Positions 45,691-57,189 of a DNA stretch of 64,000 nt are shown in pieces. Position 1 is the first letter of the stretch, and each line of letters begins with the position of its first letter. Below the pieces are notes generated by a model that worked only from the letters and a program-made list of their open reading frames with translations, did not search any database and had not been told where the DNA came from. Both the position numbers and the translations under genes were made by a program. The stretch is from positions 42,819,150 through 42,883,149 of the forward strand of contig CM018695.1 of assembly GCA_009363875.1 (NCBI GenBank), in the 5' to 3' direction. The stretch comes from Mikania micrantha (taxonomy: Eukaryota > Streptophyta > Magnoliopsida > Asterales > Asteraceae).

Positions 45691-47472
45691 TCATTTGTTA
45701 GATTCAGATGAAGGTAGGACTTCATCCTTTTGTAAAACACCATTAGCCGATAACAGATATAAAAATCTGGGTTTATCAAAAGCTTTTGTGAAAAGATCGG
45801 CTTTCTGGTGATCAGTGTGAATTTTAACAACATCGATTAATTTCTTTTCAAAACAATCACGTATGAACTGATATTTAATGTCGATGTGTTTTGTTTTCGA
45901 GTGCTGAACAGGATTTTTAGTGACATCTATGGCGGTAGTGTTATCAACATATATAGGAGTGTTAGAAAAGTGTAACCCATAGTCCCTGAGTTGCTGTTGG
46001 ATCCAGATAATCTGAGAACAACAACTAGCAGCAGCAATGTATTCAGCTTCATAGGTTGAAGTAGACACCAACGTCTGCTTCTTGCACTGCCAGGTAACTA
46101 ATCGGGTTCCAAAGAACTGACATCCCGTAGATGTTGACTTGAAATCTCTCTTACAGCCACCATAATCTGAGTCACTGTATGCAGTAAGTTCAAAATTATC
46201 ATCATTAGGGTACCATAAACCAAGATCCGGTGTACCCTTCAGATAAAGCATAATCCGTTTCACAGCAATCAGATGAGACACTCTTGGTTTTGATTGATAG
46301 CGTGCACACAAGCATGTGGCGAACATGATGTCTGGCCGAGAAGCAGTAAGATACATAAGAGACCCAATCATTCCTCGGTACAAAGTAGCATCAATTAACT
46401 CCCCCTTTTCATCTGGTGTAACCCCGTGATTGACAGCCAGTGGGGTACCAGCAGGCTTTGCATCAGACATACTGAACCGGCTCAGTATGTCCCAAACGTA
46501 TTTGGTTTGATGAATGAAGATTCCTGCCTCAGACTGATCCACTTGTAATCCCAGAAAAAATTTCATCTCTCCCATTGAGCTCATCTCGAACTTCTCTTTC
46601 ATAACCTTTTCAAACTCTTTGCACAGACCATCATTTGTTGAACCGAAGATGATGTCGTCCACATATACTTGCACCAAGAGTAAGTCACCATCTTTTTCTC
46701 GAATGAACAATGTACGGTCAATGACACCTCTTCTGAACCCGTTGTTCAGAAGGTGAGTAGACAGTGTCTCATACCATGCTCGCGGCGCTTGATGCAATCC
46801 ATATAAGGCCTTGTCTAACTTGTAAACTTGGTCTCTATGCAATGGATCCTCAAACCCGGGAGGTTGACTGACATACACTGTTTCATTTATCACAGCATGA
46901 AGAAATGCACTCTTTACATCCATCTGATAAACTTTAAACTTCTTGAAGGATGCATAAGCCAAGAAAATACGAATGGCTTCAAGTCGAGCAACTCGTGAAA
47001 ATACTTCATTATAGTCCAAACCTTCAACTTGTCTGAATCGTTGAACAACCAGACGTGCCTTGTTTCGCACAATGATCCCATGATCATCCTTCTTGCAACG
47101 AAGAACCCATCTGGTGCCTATTACTTTCACACCTTTTGGTCTGTCAACCAATTGCCAGACACCTAACTTTTTGAATTGTAAGAGTTCTTCTTGCATTGCA
47201 TCTACCCACGATTCTTCCTTGAGAGCTCCAGTAACAGTACGTGGCTCAACTTGGGAGATAAAACATGAATGGGCACAAAAGTTTACATCTGCAAAGTCAA
47301 GAATGTCTACAAGTCCTCCTGAAGAAAGTTGGTTTCTTGTTTTAACTCCATCTAATGGACTTCCAATAATGTTTTCTTGAGGATGAATCCGATTAATTCT
47401 TCCAACAGGATGAGCGGGAACTTTAACCTGTGGATCAAGATTATTCAGATTCAGATCCTCAAGTTCTGGCAC
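45691..47472 (-). pseudogene. Sirevirus reverse transcriptase and RNase H
   Basis: This is an open frame of 593 codons. RT motifs in order: WVDAMQEELLQF, VIGTRWVLRCKKDD, KARLVVQRF, YQMDVKSAFL, YGLHQAPRAWYE and the catalytic VYVDDIIFGS. RNase H follows with AYSDSDYGGC, TSTYEAEYIAAASC, VDNTTAIDV and TKHIDIKYQFIRD. This part alone is uninterrupted and its active-site residues are present. It overlaps the integrase frame at 47451-47472 out of phase, so a frameshift separates it from upstream pol. Confidence 0.9.
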
Positions 47473-48674
47473 AAGATTGTCAACAGTTGGTTCAGGGGCA
47501 GCTGGAGGAATTGACTGTCATCATGTGTCTGTCCTGTAGGAATTGATTTGAATGAAGGTTGCACTGGTTCATCAGGTGCATTTTGTGCATCATACATCAT
47601 CTGAACAGCAACATCTTCATCAGAATACATGGGAGACATATTGAAGGAGTCAAATAGATCAGAAAAGTTGAACATCCAATCAGGACCCTTCCCAGGTGGG
47701 GGCATAGAATACTTCTGAACATCAACATGGTACCACTCTTCCACATTTTGAGTTGATCTGTTATAAACTCTTTTATTTGGAGTGCTGTACCCAAGAAAAT
47801 ACCCTTCTTCCACCTTTTCATTAAACTTTCCTTGCTCATGTTTCTTAAGCATAGTGCATGGTGCACCAAATGGTTCAAGATACTTAAGATTTGGCTTTCT
47901 GTTATGTAGCAATTCGAAGCAAGTTTTCCCATGTCTCTTTACTATCAACACCCGATTCAGAGTGTAACAAGCTTTTGCTACAGCTTCATTCCATAATTGA
48001 ACTGGAAGAGACGAATCTGCAAGCATAGTCCTTGCAGCCTAAATCAAAGTCATGTTCTTTCGCTCAGCAACATCGTTCATTTGGGGAACATATGGAGCAC
48101 TAAATTGTTGAACAATTCCTCGTTCATTACAAAAGTTCTCCATGTGATTTTTGAACTCTGTCCCATTGTCGGTTCTAAGTATGCGAATCTTGAGCTTATA
48201 AAGAGATTCAAGTTTGTTAATCAACACTTGAATGCAGTCAAACGTTTCAGACTTCTCCTTTAGAAAGAAAACCCAAGAGTATCTAGAGTATTCATCAATG
48301 ATGACAAAACAGTACTGATCCCCAGCAGCACTCTTGCTGTTAACAGGACCAAAAAGATCCATATGGAGCAGCTCAAGTGGAACAGTGATTGAGTGATACT
48401 TGTTCGGTTTGTGAGACTGCTTGGCTTGCTTGCCCTTTTTGCAGGATACACAGACATCTGACAGCTTGAAATTCTTCAGACTAACCCCTGTAACCGGATT
48501 GTTGTGTACCAGGTGATTCATCTTGCGCAGACTCAAATGACCCATCCTCTTATGCCAAAGAATTGAATCTTTCTCTGTTGCCTTTGACATAAAACATGAA
48601 GCTGTGGAGGATGTAGTTGAAGCTGTGGCCATATTGAGTACATACAAGTCTTGCTTTCTGGGGGCAAAAATCAA
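47451..48674 (-). pseudogene. Sirevirus integrase, interrupted
   Basis: Two open stretches (48039-48674 and 47451-48026) are split by a TAG. The zinc-binding part is LWHKRMGHLSLRKMNHLVH with CVSCKKGKQ. The core shows MDLFGP, RTDNGTEF and AERKN, consistent with the D,D,E triad. The loop before the Glu reads PQMNDVAERKN, where relatives have QNGVAERKN. The C-terminal part includes LGYSTPNKRVYN. Confidence 0.88.
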
Positions 48675-48677
48675 AAT

Positions 48678-49007
48678 TCATTCTTCAGGAATAACAACGC
48701 CTTGCTTTAGAATGTAGCATTTGGATTCATCAAAAAGAACCTTGTAGTTTTTATCACAAATTTGTGATACAGAAAGAAGATTATTCTCTAATTGCTTGAC
48801 ATATCTGACTTTGTCAAATGAAACTCGCACATTTGATAAGATTCCCTCTCCCGTGATAAAACCACCTTTGTCACCTGCAAAAGCTACATATCCACCATGA
48901 ACAGATTGAACGTTTGAGAGCAGAGAGATATTTCCAGTCATGTGCCTTGAAGCCCCACTATCGACAATCCAAGAGCTGTTTAAAGCAGCTGTTGGGGCAT
49001 CCTGCAC
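48678..49007 (-). pseudogene. Sirevirus protease region
   Basis: The minus strand encodes WIVDSGASRHMTGNISLLS, a retroviral-type aspartic protease active site (DSGA), then AFAGDKGGFITGEGIL and an ENNLLSVSQICDKNY segment that leads into integrase. A stop at 48678 separates it from integrase, and another frame change separates it from gag upstream. Confidence 0.85.
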
Positions 49008-49020
49008 ACAAATAAAACAA

Positions 49021-51947
49021 TTAGTTCAATTTGGGAACCCAAGCCTTTACAGTCTTGGGTTGACCCAATGAGTCTTGGATCATAACATCGATCCATTTTC
49101 CATCTGAAACAGCCTTGTCTGAATTGGGTGGAACTGAGGTCTTAGACTTTACTTTCCAGACTGCATTTTTACTGAAAGAATTTTTCAGATAAATGGATGA
49201 TGATTTAACTTGATCAACATTAACAGTCTTGTGAACACTCAAGTTCACCAATTTCGCTTTACCCTTGTCCACAAATTTAACCTGATTTGGTTGTTTGGGT
49301 TTTGCCTGAATTGACTTGGATTCAGATTTGACAGGTTTAACAAAAATCTGATTTTGTTTTCTGGGTGGTGCAACCTTTGGTCTGATCAACTGTGGGAAAG
49401 ATCTAACAAAGTGCCCAGGTGCACCACACTCAAAACAAACTGGTTCTCCCTTTTTATGAAAATGTTTTAATTCAGAAAAGGATTGCCTTTTTGGTTTGAA
49501 AACATTTGTTTTAGGCGTGTTCTGATTAAAACCCAAACCCTTTTTCCCATTTGAAACAAGATTGTCAATCTTGTTAGATCCATAAGCTTCATTTTCTTTT
49601 GAAGCTTTCAGAGCACCTAAGGCTTGATAAATTTTTGAGGATGAGATTGGGTCACCCTTTTTGATAACAGGGATTGGATCTTGAGCAATACCACAATCAG
49701 ATGAATCAACAGATTCGTCTTCAGAATCGGAAACCCAATCCTCTACAAGTCCATCCACCGAAGATTCCTTTGACAAAGAGGAACCCTCATCAGTAATCAT
49801 CCCAATCGGATCAATTACTAATGGAGTTATAACTTGAAAATCTTTAACATCTTTTTCATTTGGTGAATTAACAAAGTTGTTTAAGATTGGTGGAGGACAT
49901 CTTTGATAACTCACTGTTCCCTTACCCTTATGATCAGCTCCCTTGCTGATCATGTGCTCAATGATATAAGATGCACTCTCATAGCTCTTGAGCTTCTGTC
50001 CTAGTGTCTCATAATCACACTCAACTATTGCTAACTTCTTCTTTACCTCATTAATGGTATTGAGATAAGAAGTTATAGCATCTTGCTTGTTAAGAACAAC
50101 AATCTCAGCCTCATGAAGTTGTCTATTTAAAAGTTCAATTTTAGCTTGAAAATATTTTTCATTAGCTTTTAAAACTTTGTTAGCATCGATACACTGGTTG
50201 AGATCACTAATCAAAGCAGCATTGTGATTTTGATAGGAAAGGACCTTGCTTTTAAGGTCAACACAATTAAAAAGATAGAACAAGAAGATGAACAATCATC
50301 AGATACCTGCTCAGACTGTGAAGTTGCAGCAGGAATAGCAGATGAGTTTACCATCAAGGCAAACTGAGTAGGAGATTCCTCAATATCAGCATTAGAATCA
50401 GATTGAGTTTCAGAATCAGTCAAGTTTTCAGACTCTGACCCAGATGTTTCTTCTATCTTGAGCTGTGCTCCTTCAGCAGTACTCTCTTCAAGTTGATCAT
50501 ATATCTTCTGGATCTCAACAACACATGCTTTATCTTGCCCCCTGTTCAGAATTGAATCTGAAATCCCAATTTTCACCTTCATCCTGCTGTACCATCAAAG
50601 CTTTGCCTGCATTTGAAGAACTAGTCTGAGCAGGAGAATCAATAGGGACAAGTCTTCTTTCTGTATTTGCTGTAGAAGATTTCTGATGATAAAAAGGATT
50701 CTTGTTTCCTGCTTTCTTTGGATGTTTGCATTGTCTGGCAAAGTGACCTTTCTCTCCACAATTGTAACAGGAGACTGAGGCCATGTCAAAACCAAACTTA
50801 GACTATTTGTTCAAGTTGATATCTTTACCAGTCCTTTTGACAAACTCCTTAGCTCTCCTCATAGCATTTGCCAAAGCCCACATAATATCAATCCTTTCCA
50901 TATCATCTGGATCTATCTGAGAGTAGTCATCATTTGTCAGATAAGGATTGCCAATCTGTCCTGCTACCAGTCCATCATAAGAACTAACCAAAATAGACAA
51001 AAGACTCATATGCTCTTTAGCAATCTCAACTATAACTTTATCAAAATTCTCTGTCTTTAGACTTGTGACTGGTTGATGATGTTCTTTCTGAGAACTTGAA
51101 GAGGAGGACGACTGACTGAAATGAATCTGATTGGAAGATGGAGCTTCAGTAGTCTGAGAAAAAAAGAAGTCTTTAGTGGAGCATGTGAAGAGGCTTTCTC
51201 TACAGTAGGTGTAGAATAGTACAATGAGGGATCCTGAACTTGTGCAATCCTCTTAGCTTTCCACTTGTTCTCAATTTCTTGCTCCTTCAATTTCTGAATA
51301 AAATCATTGATATCCATATGTGCCATCATCTCATTATGCTTAAGTACCATCAAAAATGATTCCCATTTTGGAGGAAGAACATCTGCTAAACACTGAATCT
51401 TCTCCTGAGTAGTAGTCTTGACTTCATGATTAAACAACTCACTCAAAAGATGATAAAATCTGGAAATCAAATCATCCAATGATTCATTCCCCACATACAT
51501 AAAGCTGTTGAATTCCTTCCTCAATGCCTTTGAATTGATGTTCTTCAAAGCATCATTGCCCTCATAACGCCGTTGCAAAGCATCCCACAGATATTTAGAC
51601 GATGTAAACTATCTGAACTGATGGAAAATATCAGTAGCAATAGACTGAGATAAAATAACATAAGCCTTCTTCTCATAATCATAAAGCTTCCTTTGAGGCT
51701 CAGCCATCCGTGTGACTAGCATAGGAGTTCCATCCTCATTCAGAGGCCTCAGATATCCTCCTTCAATCATCATCCATAAATTGGTATCCACTCCATTGAT
51801 GTGGATCTCAAACCGATACTTCCAGTGCGGATAATCGTCTAAGGATAACAACTTGGGAGCCTTGTTGGAGTTTCCCGTCTCAGTCTCAGTCAACAATAAT
51901 GTCTGAATGCGATGATTCTGGTTCGCCATCAATGCTAAGTCTTCCAT
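49021..51947 (-). pseudogene. Sirevirus gag, long form, frameshifted
   Basis: It starts MEDLALMANQNHR at 51947. Gag core stretches (YPHWKYRFEIHI; LQRRYEGN; SRFYHLLSELFNHE) run across 51057-51947 with one stop. A first zinc knuckle CYNCGEKGHFARQC lies at about 50770. Frameshifts occur near 50555 and 50290. Then comes a long charged segment with coiled-coil character (50000-50200) and a second zinc knuckle, CFECGAPGHFVRSF, whose fourth Cys is replaced by Phe. Basic sequence rich in KPK and VKS ends the frame at 49021. Total length of about 950 codons fits Sirevirus gag. Confidence 0.88.
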
Positions 51948-52483
51948 TTAATCAGAAACAATAATATTCAACACTTAGAAAAATTTTCAAACTGAACGCC
52001 GAATGAAGAGTTAAAGGGCAAATGTCGGGGCCCGAATGAACTGAGTCAGACGAATGAGAGACTGAGTATGACTATTAGGACGAATGAACTGATTCGGCGA
52101 ATGAAAGACAGAATGAGGCTATTCGCCGAATGAGAGAAACGTATGGAGCTATTCGGCGAATGATGCTATTCGCCGAATGAGAACTGATGCGGCCCAACTT
52201 ATTCGGCCGCCAAGCTCATTCGGTTGATCTGAGGGTTTTGGCAACAACAATCGCAATAACTTTCGATTTTGAGCAGATCTAAGTACCAAATTTGGTACAG
52301 AACATCATGATATGATAATGAACCAATTGAGATAAATGTTTTGACAAAAACACCACAAAACTCCATGGAACTTTAATGAAACAGTAACTTTAAGGCTAAG
52401 GCAATCAGGGTTTTGAAGATTTCGAAAATACAGACTAAGATCTGATGATTTTGAGTGGAAATCAAGCAGAATCAAGAGCCAAA
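51948..52483 (-). other. Sirevirus 5' leader with palindrome cluster
   Basis: This is non-coding sequence between the PBS and gag. About ten ATTCGGCGAATGA-type words lie at 51990-52230. No reading frame is supported. Confidence 0.75.
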
Positions 52484-52495
52484 GCTCTGATACCA
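52484..52495 (-). other. Primer binding site of the Sirevirus
   Basis: The minus strand reads TGGTATCAGAGC, exactly complementary to the initiator tRNA-Met 3' end, three bases from the 5' LTR. Confidence 0.92.
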
Positions 52496-52498
52496 CTT

Positions 52499-53111
52499 AG
52501 TAGGACCTCGTAGGAGCTCGGAAACAATTCGGTTCCAAGGGAAATCTGCTTGACAGCCTCTGGAATAGTGTGGAATCCTATTCCAGAGTTTTCCAATCGA
52601 AATCAACAGTAACCGTCAACGTGCGAGTGAGAATCGATCACCACGGGTTGAGAATCGAAGTTGAACAGCAAGAATCGCTCAAAACTTCAAAGGTTTGACA
52701 CTGGAGTGCACTGGGAAGAATGAGGGCTTGGAAAAGTTTTGTTTGAAATGATTTGAACTTGTATTTATAGGTTGTAGTCATTCGGCCGAATGAGTGGCCG
52801 AAGCAGCTCATTCGGCGAATGACTATGTCGAATGGACAAGTCAGTCGAATGAGTCATTCGGCGAATGGCTCATTCGCTAAATATAGTCATTCTCTATTCT
52901 CATTCGGCGAAAGACTTCATTAGTTAGAGTCATTCGCCCGAATGAGTAACAGTCATACTCAAACATTAATTAACCAAATCAAACACAAATATAATCAAAC
53001 TTAAACATTAATAACAATGACAATATATAAAGACAACTTCCATTAATATAACTTTAATCTTTACATGATGATTAAAACAAAAGTGAACTAGGGACATTAA
53101 GTGCATCAACA
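52499..53111 (-). repeat. Sirevirus 5' LTR
   Basis: This is the 613-base partner of 39691-40324. It has a TATA box (TATAAATAC, minus strand, 52761-52769) just downstream, in + coordinates, of the gene-proximal U5/R part. The inner terminus reads ag instead of tg on the plus strand, one substitution from the canonical end. It contains the same 16 bp palindrome at 52778-52793. Confidence 0.92.
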
Positions 53112-53281
53112 TATGTAACATCCCAAAGTTTTACAAAAGTAAAAGATGGAGTTAGAATTAACTCACATGCTTGTCATGCTTGTTCAAGAGTTCTTGATAG
53201 AGCTTATAAGTTAAAGGATTACTCGTCAACCTAAGTTTACATGAATATATATAGTCTTAGTATTCCTAAAGTTCAAGTATA

Positions 53282-53449
53282 AAAAGAACGGTGAACGCCA
53301 CCATTAGGCGCCCATCACCGACCGATCTCACGGCCAACATGAGAGAGGTAAATCGCGTGACCCGTGGAAAATTGGGTGGTGCTGGGCTTTGAACCCTAGA
53401 CCTCCATTATGGATTCTCACCCCTTACCACTAGGCCACCATCACGAGGA
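53282..53449 (-). mobile_element. tRNA-derived SINE
   Basis: On the minus strand it has a pol III A box (TGGCCTAGTGGT, 53426-53437) and a B box (GGTTCAAAGCC, 53385-53395), spaced as in a tRNA, followed by a tRNA-unrelated body and a T-rich 3' end. It is flanked by a 16-base target duplication ctaaagttcaagtata / ctaaagttcatgtata (53266-53281 and 53450-53465) with one mismatch. The element is 168 bp. It lies inside the solo LTR, just outside the Sirevirus. Confidence 0.88.
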
Positions 53450-53506
53450 CTAAAGTTCATGTATAATGCCCTACATCTATAGCTTCTATTTATTTCCTAT
53501 GAATAC

Positions 53507-53928
53507 AAGTCTAGGATCAACAGTACTTTGGAAATTTTCATTTATGAATTTAAATAAACATTCTTATAAGTCTTTGTCATATAATAATTATAATCTAATA
53601 TAATCCATCCAATTATTTGTTAAAATGTTTATTTTTTTAAAGGTTAAAAGACTTGAATAACATAATGGTTATTAATATTAAGAATTTATAACTAATTTTA
53701 CAGAATAACTACATAACAAGTCTAGGATCAATAGTACTTTGGAAAATTTCATTTATGAATTTAAATAAACATTCTTATAAGTCTTTGTCATATAATAATT
53801 ATAATCTGATATAATCCATCTAATTACTTGTTAAAATCTTTATTTTTTTTAAGGTTAAAAGACTTGTATAACATAATGGTTATTAATATTAAGAATTTAT
53901 AACTAATTATACAGAATAACTACATAAT
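53507..53928. repeat. 211 bp tandem duplication
   Basis: The unit beginning aagtctaggatcaa at 53507 is repeated from 53718 with about 5% difference. It lies inside the solo LTR and contains no gene. Confidence 0.88.
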
Positions 53929-54135
53929 TATTTTGGAATAATGGCATTCCTTATTTTAAGTATACAAGACTTATGTTATTTGAATTTTTGAACTCAAAAA
54001 ATGATATGTTTAAACGCAACATATAATGTATATATATATATATATATTAATAATTATTATTTAAGAATATTTTTTTATAATATTGAATCAATATGAAATG
54101 TTTGTATGGCCTTACTAGCATTTATTTATTTGAAG

Positions 54136-54582
54136 CTAGGTTAGTAACCCATGTATTACACGTATTAAATAAAGAAATATAACGAATAATTATCAATGAA
54201 AATTTAGAAAGTATAAAATGGTTTTTAATATAAAATACGATTACAATTTCATATGATTTAATTAATATTTTAAGTATTAAAATAATATTATTATTTCTTT
54301 AAGCACTAATTTTTGTATAGTTTGTTTTTCTTTAAACATTGTGTTTCAAATAAGTGTTCTAGAAAATTTTATAATTTATAATAAACTTTTTTAAAAAAGT
54401 GTGTTTTTAATATTAATATATTTTTAGCGTATTTCTTTTTATTTTAAAAATGTATACAAAGTATATATTATTTAATATTGATTGTATTTAATATTAGAGA
54501 GATGATGCGAGAAATGAATGTTGAGATGCTCTAAAATCATGCCATGTGGTACTAAAAACTTTTATTTATTAGTATAGGTAGA
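54136..54582 (-). mobile_element. Possible small Helitron
   Basis: On the minus strand the 5' end is TCTACCTATACTAATAAAT, preceded by A, and the 3' end is CTAG with a degenerate hairpin (acgtgtaatacatgggt) just upstream. The base after CTAG is C rather than T, so the call is weaker than for the other two Helitrons here. It is about 447 bp and non-coding. Confidence 0.45.
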
Positions 54583-54639
54583 TAATGTTTATTAAAAATA
54601 GATATTCTAAATATTTATGAAGTTCTAAAATATATAGTT

Positions 54640-54935
54640 AATAAATGTCATTTTAATCCGTGTGATTTGGCAACTTTTGTTATTTAGTCAAATAGTTTAA
54701 ATTTTGCCATTTTGGTCTTTATGGTTTTCATTTTATTGTCATTTTGTCTCTGTGATTTGGTTAATTTTGTAATTTTAGTCCAAAAGTTTAATATTTAATT
54801 GGACTAAAATGACAATAAAATAGAAACCAAAATGACAATAAAATGAAACTTTAATGGCCAAAATTTAAACTATTGAACCAAAATGGCAAAAGTTGTCAAA
54901 CCATATGGACTAAAATGACAATTTACTCATATATA
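54640..54935. mobile_element. Long-hairpin MITE-like element
   Basis: The left half (gtcattttaatccgtgtgatttgg, then aatagtttaaattttg) and right half are inverted repeats over nearly the whole 300 bp. The sequence is built of fragments like gtcattttg and aaaatgacaa. No clear target duplication was found. Confidence 0.6.
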
Positions 54936-55179
54936 GTTGTTATTATTTTCTGAATTTTTATAATTATTATTTTGGATTTTATATGGGTTTATAAAATAGT
55001 TCTATGAATAATAACATCATTTATTAAGTAAAAGTAAATAATTTTTTTTCTAAAAATGCTCATAAAATTCCAGAATATCAAAAAAATATATTCTAATATT
55101 TATAGAATATTTTTACGTATTTCTACCAAATATAAAAACTGGTGAAAGTAGAAAAATTACAAAAATCGGTTAAGATGGC

Positions 55180-55262
55180 CAAATACGGGTTTCGAGCCCG
55201 CAACCTCAGCATAGAGCACGTCGTGTCTTACTGCTACTGTGGCTGAGTATTTCGCTGACAAC
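55180..55262 (-). other. tRNA-like or SINE relic
   Basis: The minus strand has a B-box-like GGCTCGAAACC near 55193-55203 and an A-box-like CAGCCACAGTAGCAG about 45 bases upstream. It is too degraded for a functional tRNA and has no defined ends. Confidence 0.3.
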
Positions 55263-56103
55263 CTCGCACTCAAATGTCTTTTATTCTTTGATTTCGTCCA
55301 AGCCCCAAATCTACATAAACCCTAATGATCATCTTTAATCGAATTCTAATGATTATGGGATTGTGAGCCACTTAAATCATAGGGCTAATGATCCTGGAAG
55401 GTATACGAGTCGATTCATGTAGAAAATTACCTGGTTTCTAGTGAATTGAAGGATTTTGATCGACGAACAATCGTAGTTAGCTTTAGGTTTCAATCCAGAA
55501 AGTTAGGGCACCTTAGAGCGTGTTCTCGGTATGTTTAGAATCGAAGAGAGTCAGAAGATATGTGATCAATTAATTTGATTCGGAATTACTAATTTTAATC
55601 ACTTAAGGTCTACTTCAAGTACGAGAGATTAAAACTGTTATTGGCGCAAATTGGTAATCTATTTTTGGAATGAGAGGTATAGATTGATTCCGAATCGATT
55701 GTGGATCCTGTGCGAGTTCGAGTTTTGAATTTAGAGGCGCATTCTAATCAATTTTGGCAAGAAACCGGAACCCATGGGGTTTGATCGTCCGATCTGCAAG
55801 GGGAAACAAAAAAGAATTTGGATATTACACTTTCAGTCCTAGGATTCCCTTATTCTTTACATTTTTTGTTTCTAACTTTCTTTCTCACAATTGGGTTTCA
55901 TCCTTTTACAGTTTTAGTCCTTCCAGATTTTGCTTTCATTATTTTATGTAACAATATTGATAGAACTTTATCAAAACTTTTATTATGTATTATAACTAGA
56001 GAATTTATACAACTTTATAAGTTTCAATATTTCTATTCAATTATTATTTTTATGAAATTATATTAACATCTAAGGTGTATCGCACATCCTTATGTGTATA
56101 ATA

Positions 56104-56148
56104 ACACACACACGCGCGTGCACGCGCCCGCACATACACACATATATG
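56104..56148. repeat. Alternating purine-pyrimidine tract
   Basis: The sequence acacacacacgcgcgtgcacgc and the bases after it alternate strictly over most of 40 bases, a composition able to form Z-DNA. It lies in the last 310 bases of the solo LTR. Confidence 0.7.
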
Positions 56149-56756
56149 TAATATGCTTACTGTATAGCTTCTATTATAATTTATTTTGTGGCATAATCTT
56201 TATTTATTTATTTATTTATTGTTATTATTATGTTTTTTTTACCAACTTCTTTTTAAATTACTTATCATAGTATATTTTTAAGAATAACATTATTGCGATT
56301 GTCTTATTCTATTATTAGAGTTTAATTAAATACATTCAATATTATAAAATTGTTCAAGAAATCACTATAATTTTCTTTGAATTCGCATCAGAAAAACCCT
56401 AGGGTTACACAATTTAGGTTTTACATGGGTCAAAAACAAGCACGAACCGCTGAAAGTACATTATTTTAAGTAAAGTTTTATACACTAATAAATAAAGATA
56501 GACCTTAGAATCCATTTTATTTATACAATAAATGAATGATTTATTGAATATGTTATTTATATTATAGTGTGATCTAAGTGCCAAAGATGCTTGTAAATGG
56601 GTGGTGCAAGTATTAGCATCAACAAATCAAAATGAAGGTTTGAATGCAAATGTAGAAATTTGTGTTCTTGCATGAATATCATTTGTAAATGAATCAGAAA
56701 TGTTAAATGTGTGTTTTCTATACAAATTGAATAGTAAATGAAATGGAAAGTGGAAT

Positions 56757-57123
56757 TGTAGGTCCCTAGCTTGATCAAGATCCAAGCTTTATCTTTTAAA
56801 TTAGCATGAAATCCTTCTATGAAGTGCGGAATCCAAGATAGAAGATAGAAAAGTTAATTTCTATTCAAAATTGTGAACTTTATAGATACAACTACAATAC
56901 TATACGTCTAGAAGTGCTCTGCATTGGGATTCCAACCCTAGACCAGTATACTGTACATCTATTTATACTGATCTGGGAGTACGCTATTTCCTATGTACAC
57001 GAAAACAAAAGTACACGAAAATTAAAGTACACAAAATTAAAAGTACTCAAATATAACAAAACTTGGTCTTCAACTTGTCTGGAGTTGATTTTGTCTGTCT
57101 TTATCTTCTTGTTGGGCTCTACA
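56757..57123 (-). repeat. Putative 3' LTR of the second Sirevirus-type element
   Basis: It starts tgtaggtccctag and ends ggctctaca, next to a polypurine tract. A TATA box (TATAAATAG, minus strand, 56959-56967) fits an LTR promoter. A row of gtacacgaaa repeats lies at 56995-57050. The partner LTR is outside the window, so the outer border is inferred from the TG/CA ends. Confidence 0.6.
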
Positions 57124-57189
57124 AACTCTCCCTAGACTGATGAAATCAATCGATAGCAAGTGTAACAAGTTGCGGACTGACTCCAGCAT

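Larger units (their letters stand above)
39691..53111 (-). mobile_element. Sirevirus (Copia) with an extra 3' ORF
   Basis: This is a 13,421 bp element on the minus strand. LTRs are 39691-40324 and 52499-53111 and the target duplication is TATGT at 39686-39690 and 53112-53116. It has an initiator tRNA-Met PBS, a long gag with two zinc knuckles, pol in Copia order, then about 2.1 kb of non-coding sequence and a long additional ORF before the polypurine tract. Large size, long gag, the RT signature YVDDIIFGS and an ORF after pol are the marks of the Sirevirus lineage. Multiple stops and frameshifts show it is not autonomous. Confidence 0.92.
38968..56409 (+). mobile_element. Solo Gypsy-type LTR with several nested insertions
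   Basis: It starts tgtcacacccaggcc and ends ctagggttaca, flanked by CAATT at 38963-38967 and 56410-56414. Subtracting the Sirevirus and its duplication (13.4 kb) leaves about 4.0 kb, with no internal coding region, as expected for a solo LTR of a Tekay-like family (same tgtcRcaccc...gttaca ends as the chromovirus at 22138). It also carries a SINE, a 211 bp duplication, a small Helitron and a hairpin element, so it is an old insertion. Confidence 0.75.

Noticed and set aside
55185..55262. tRNA gene
   Set aside because: Only a B-box-like and a weak A-box-like segment are seen; no cloverleaf with acceptor stem could be made out.
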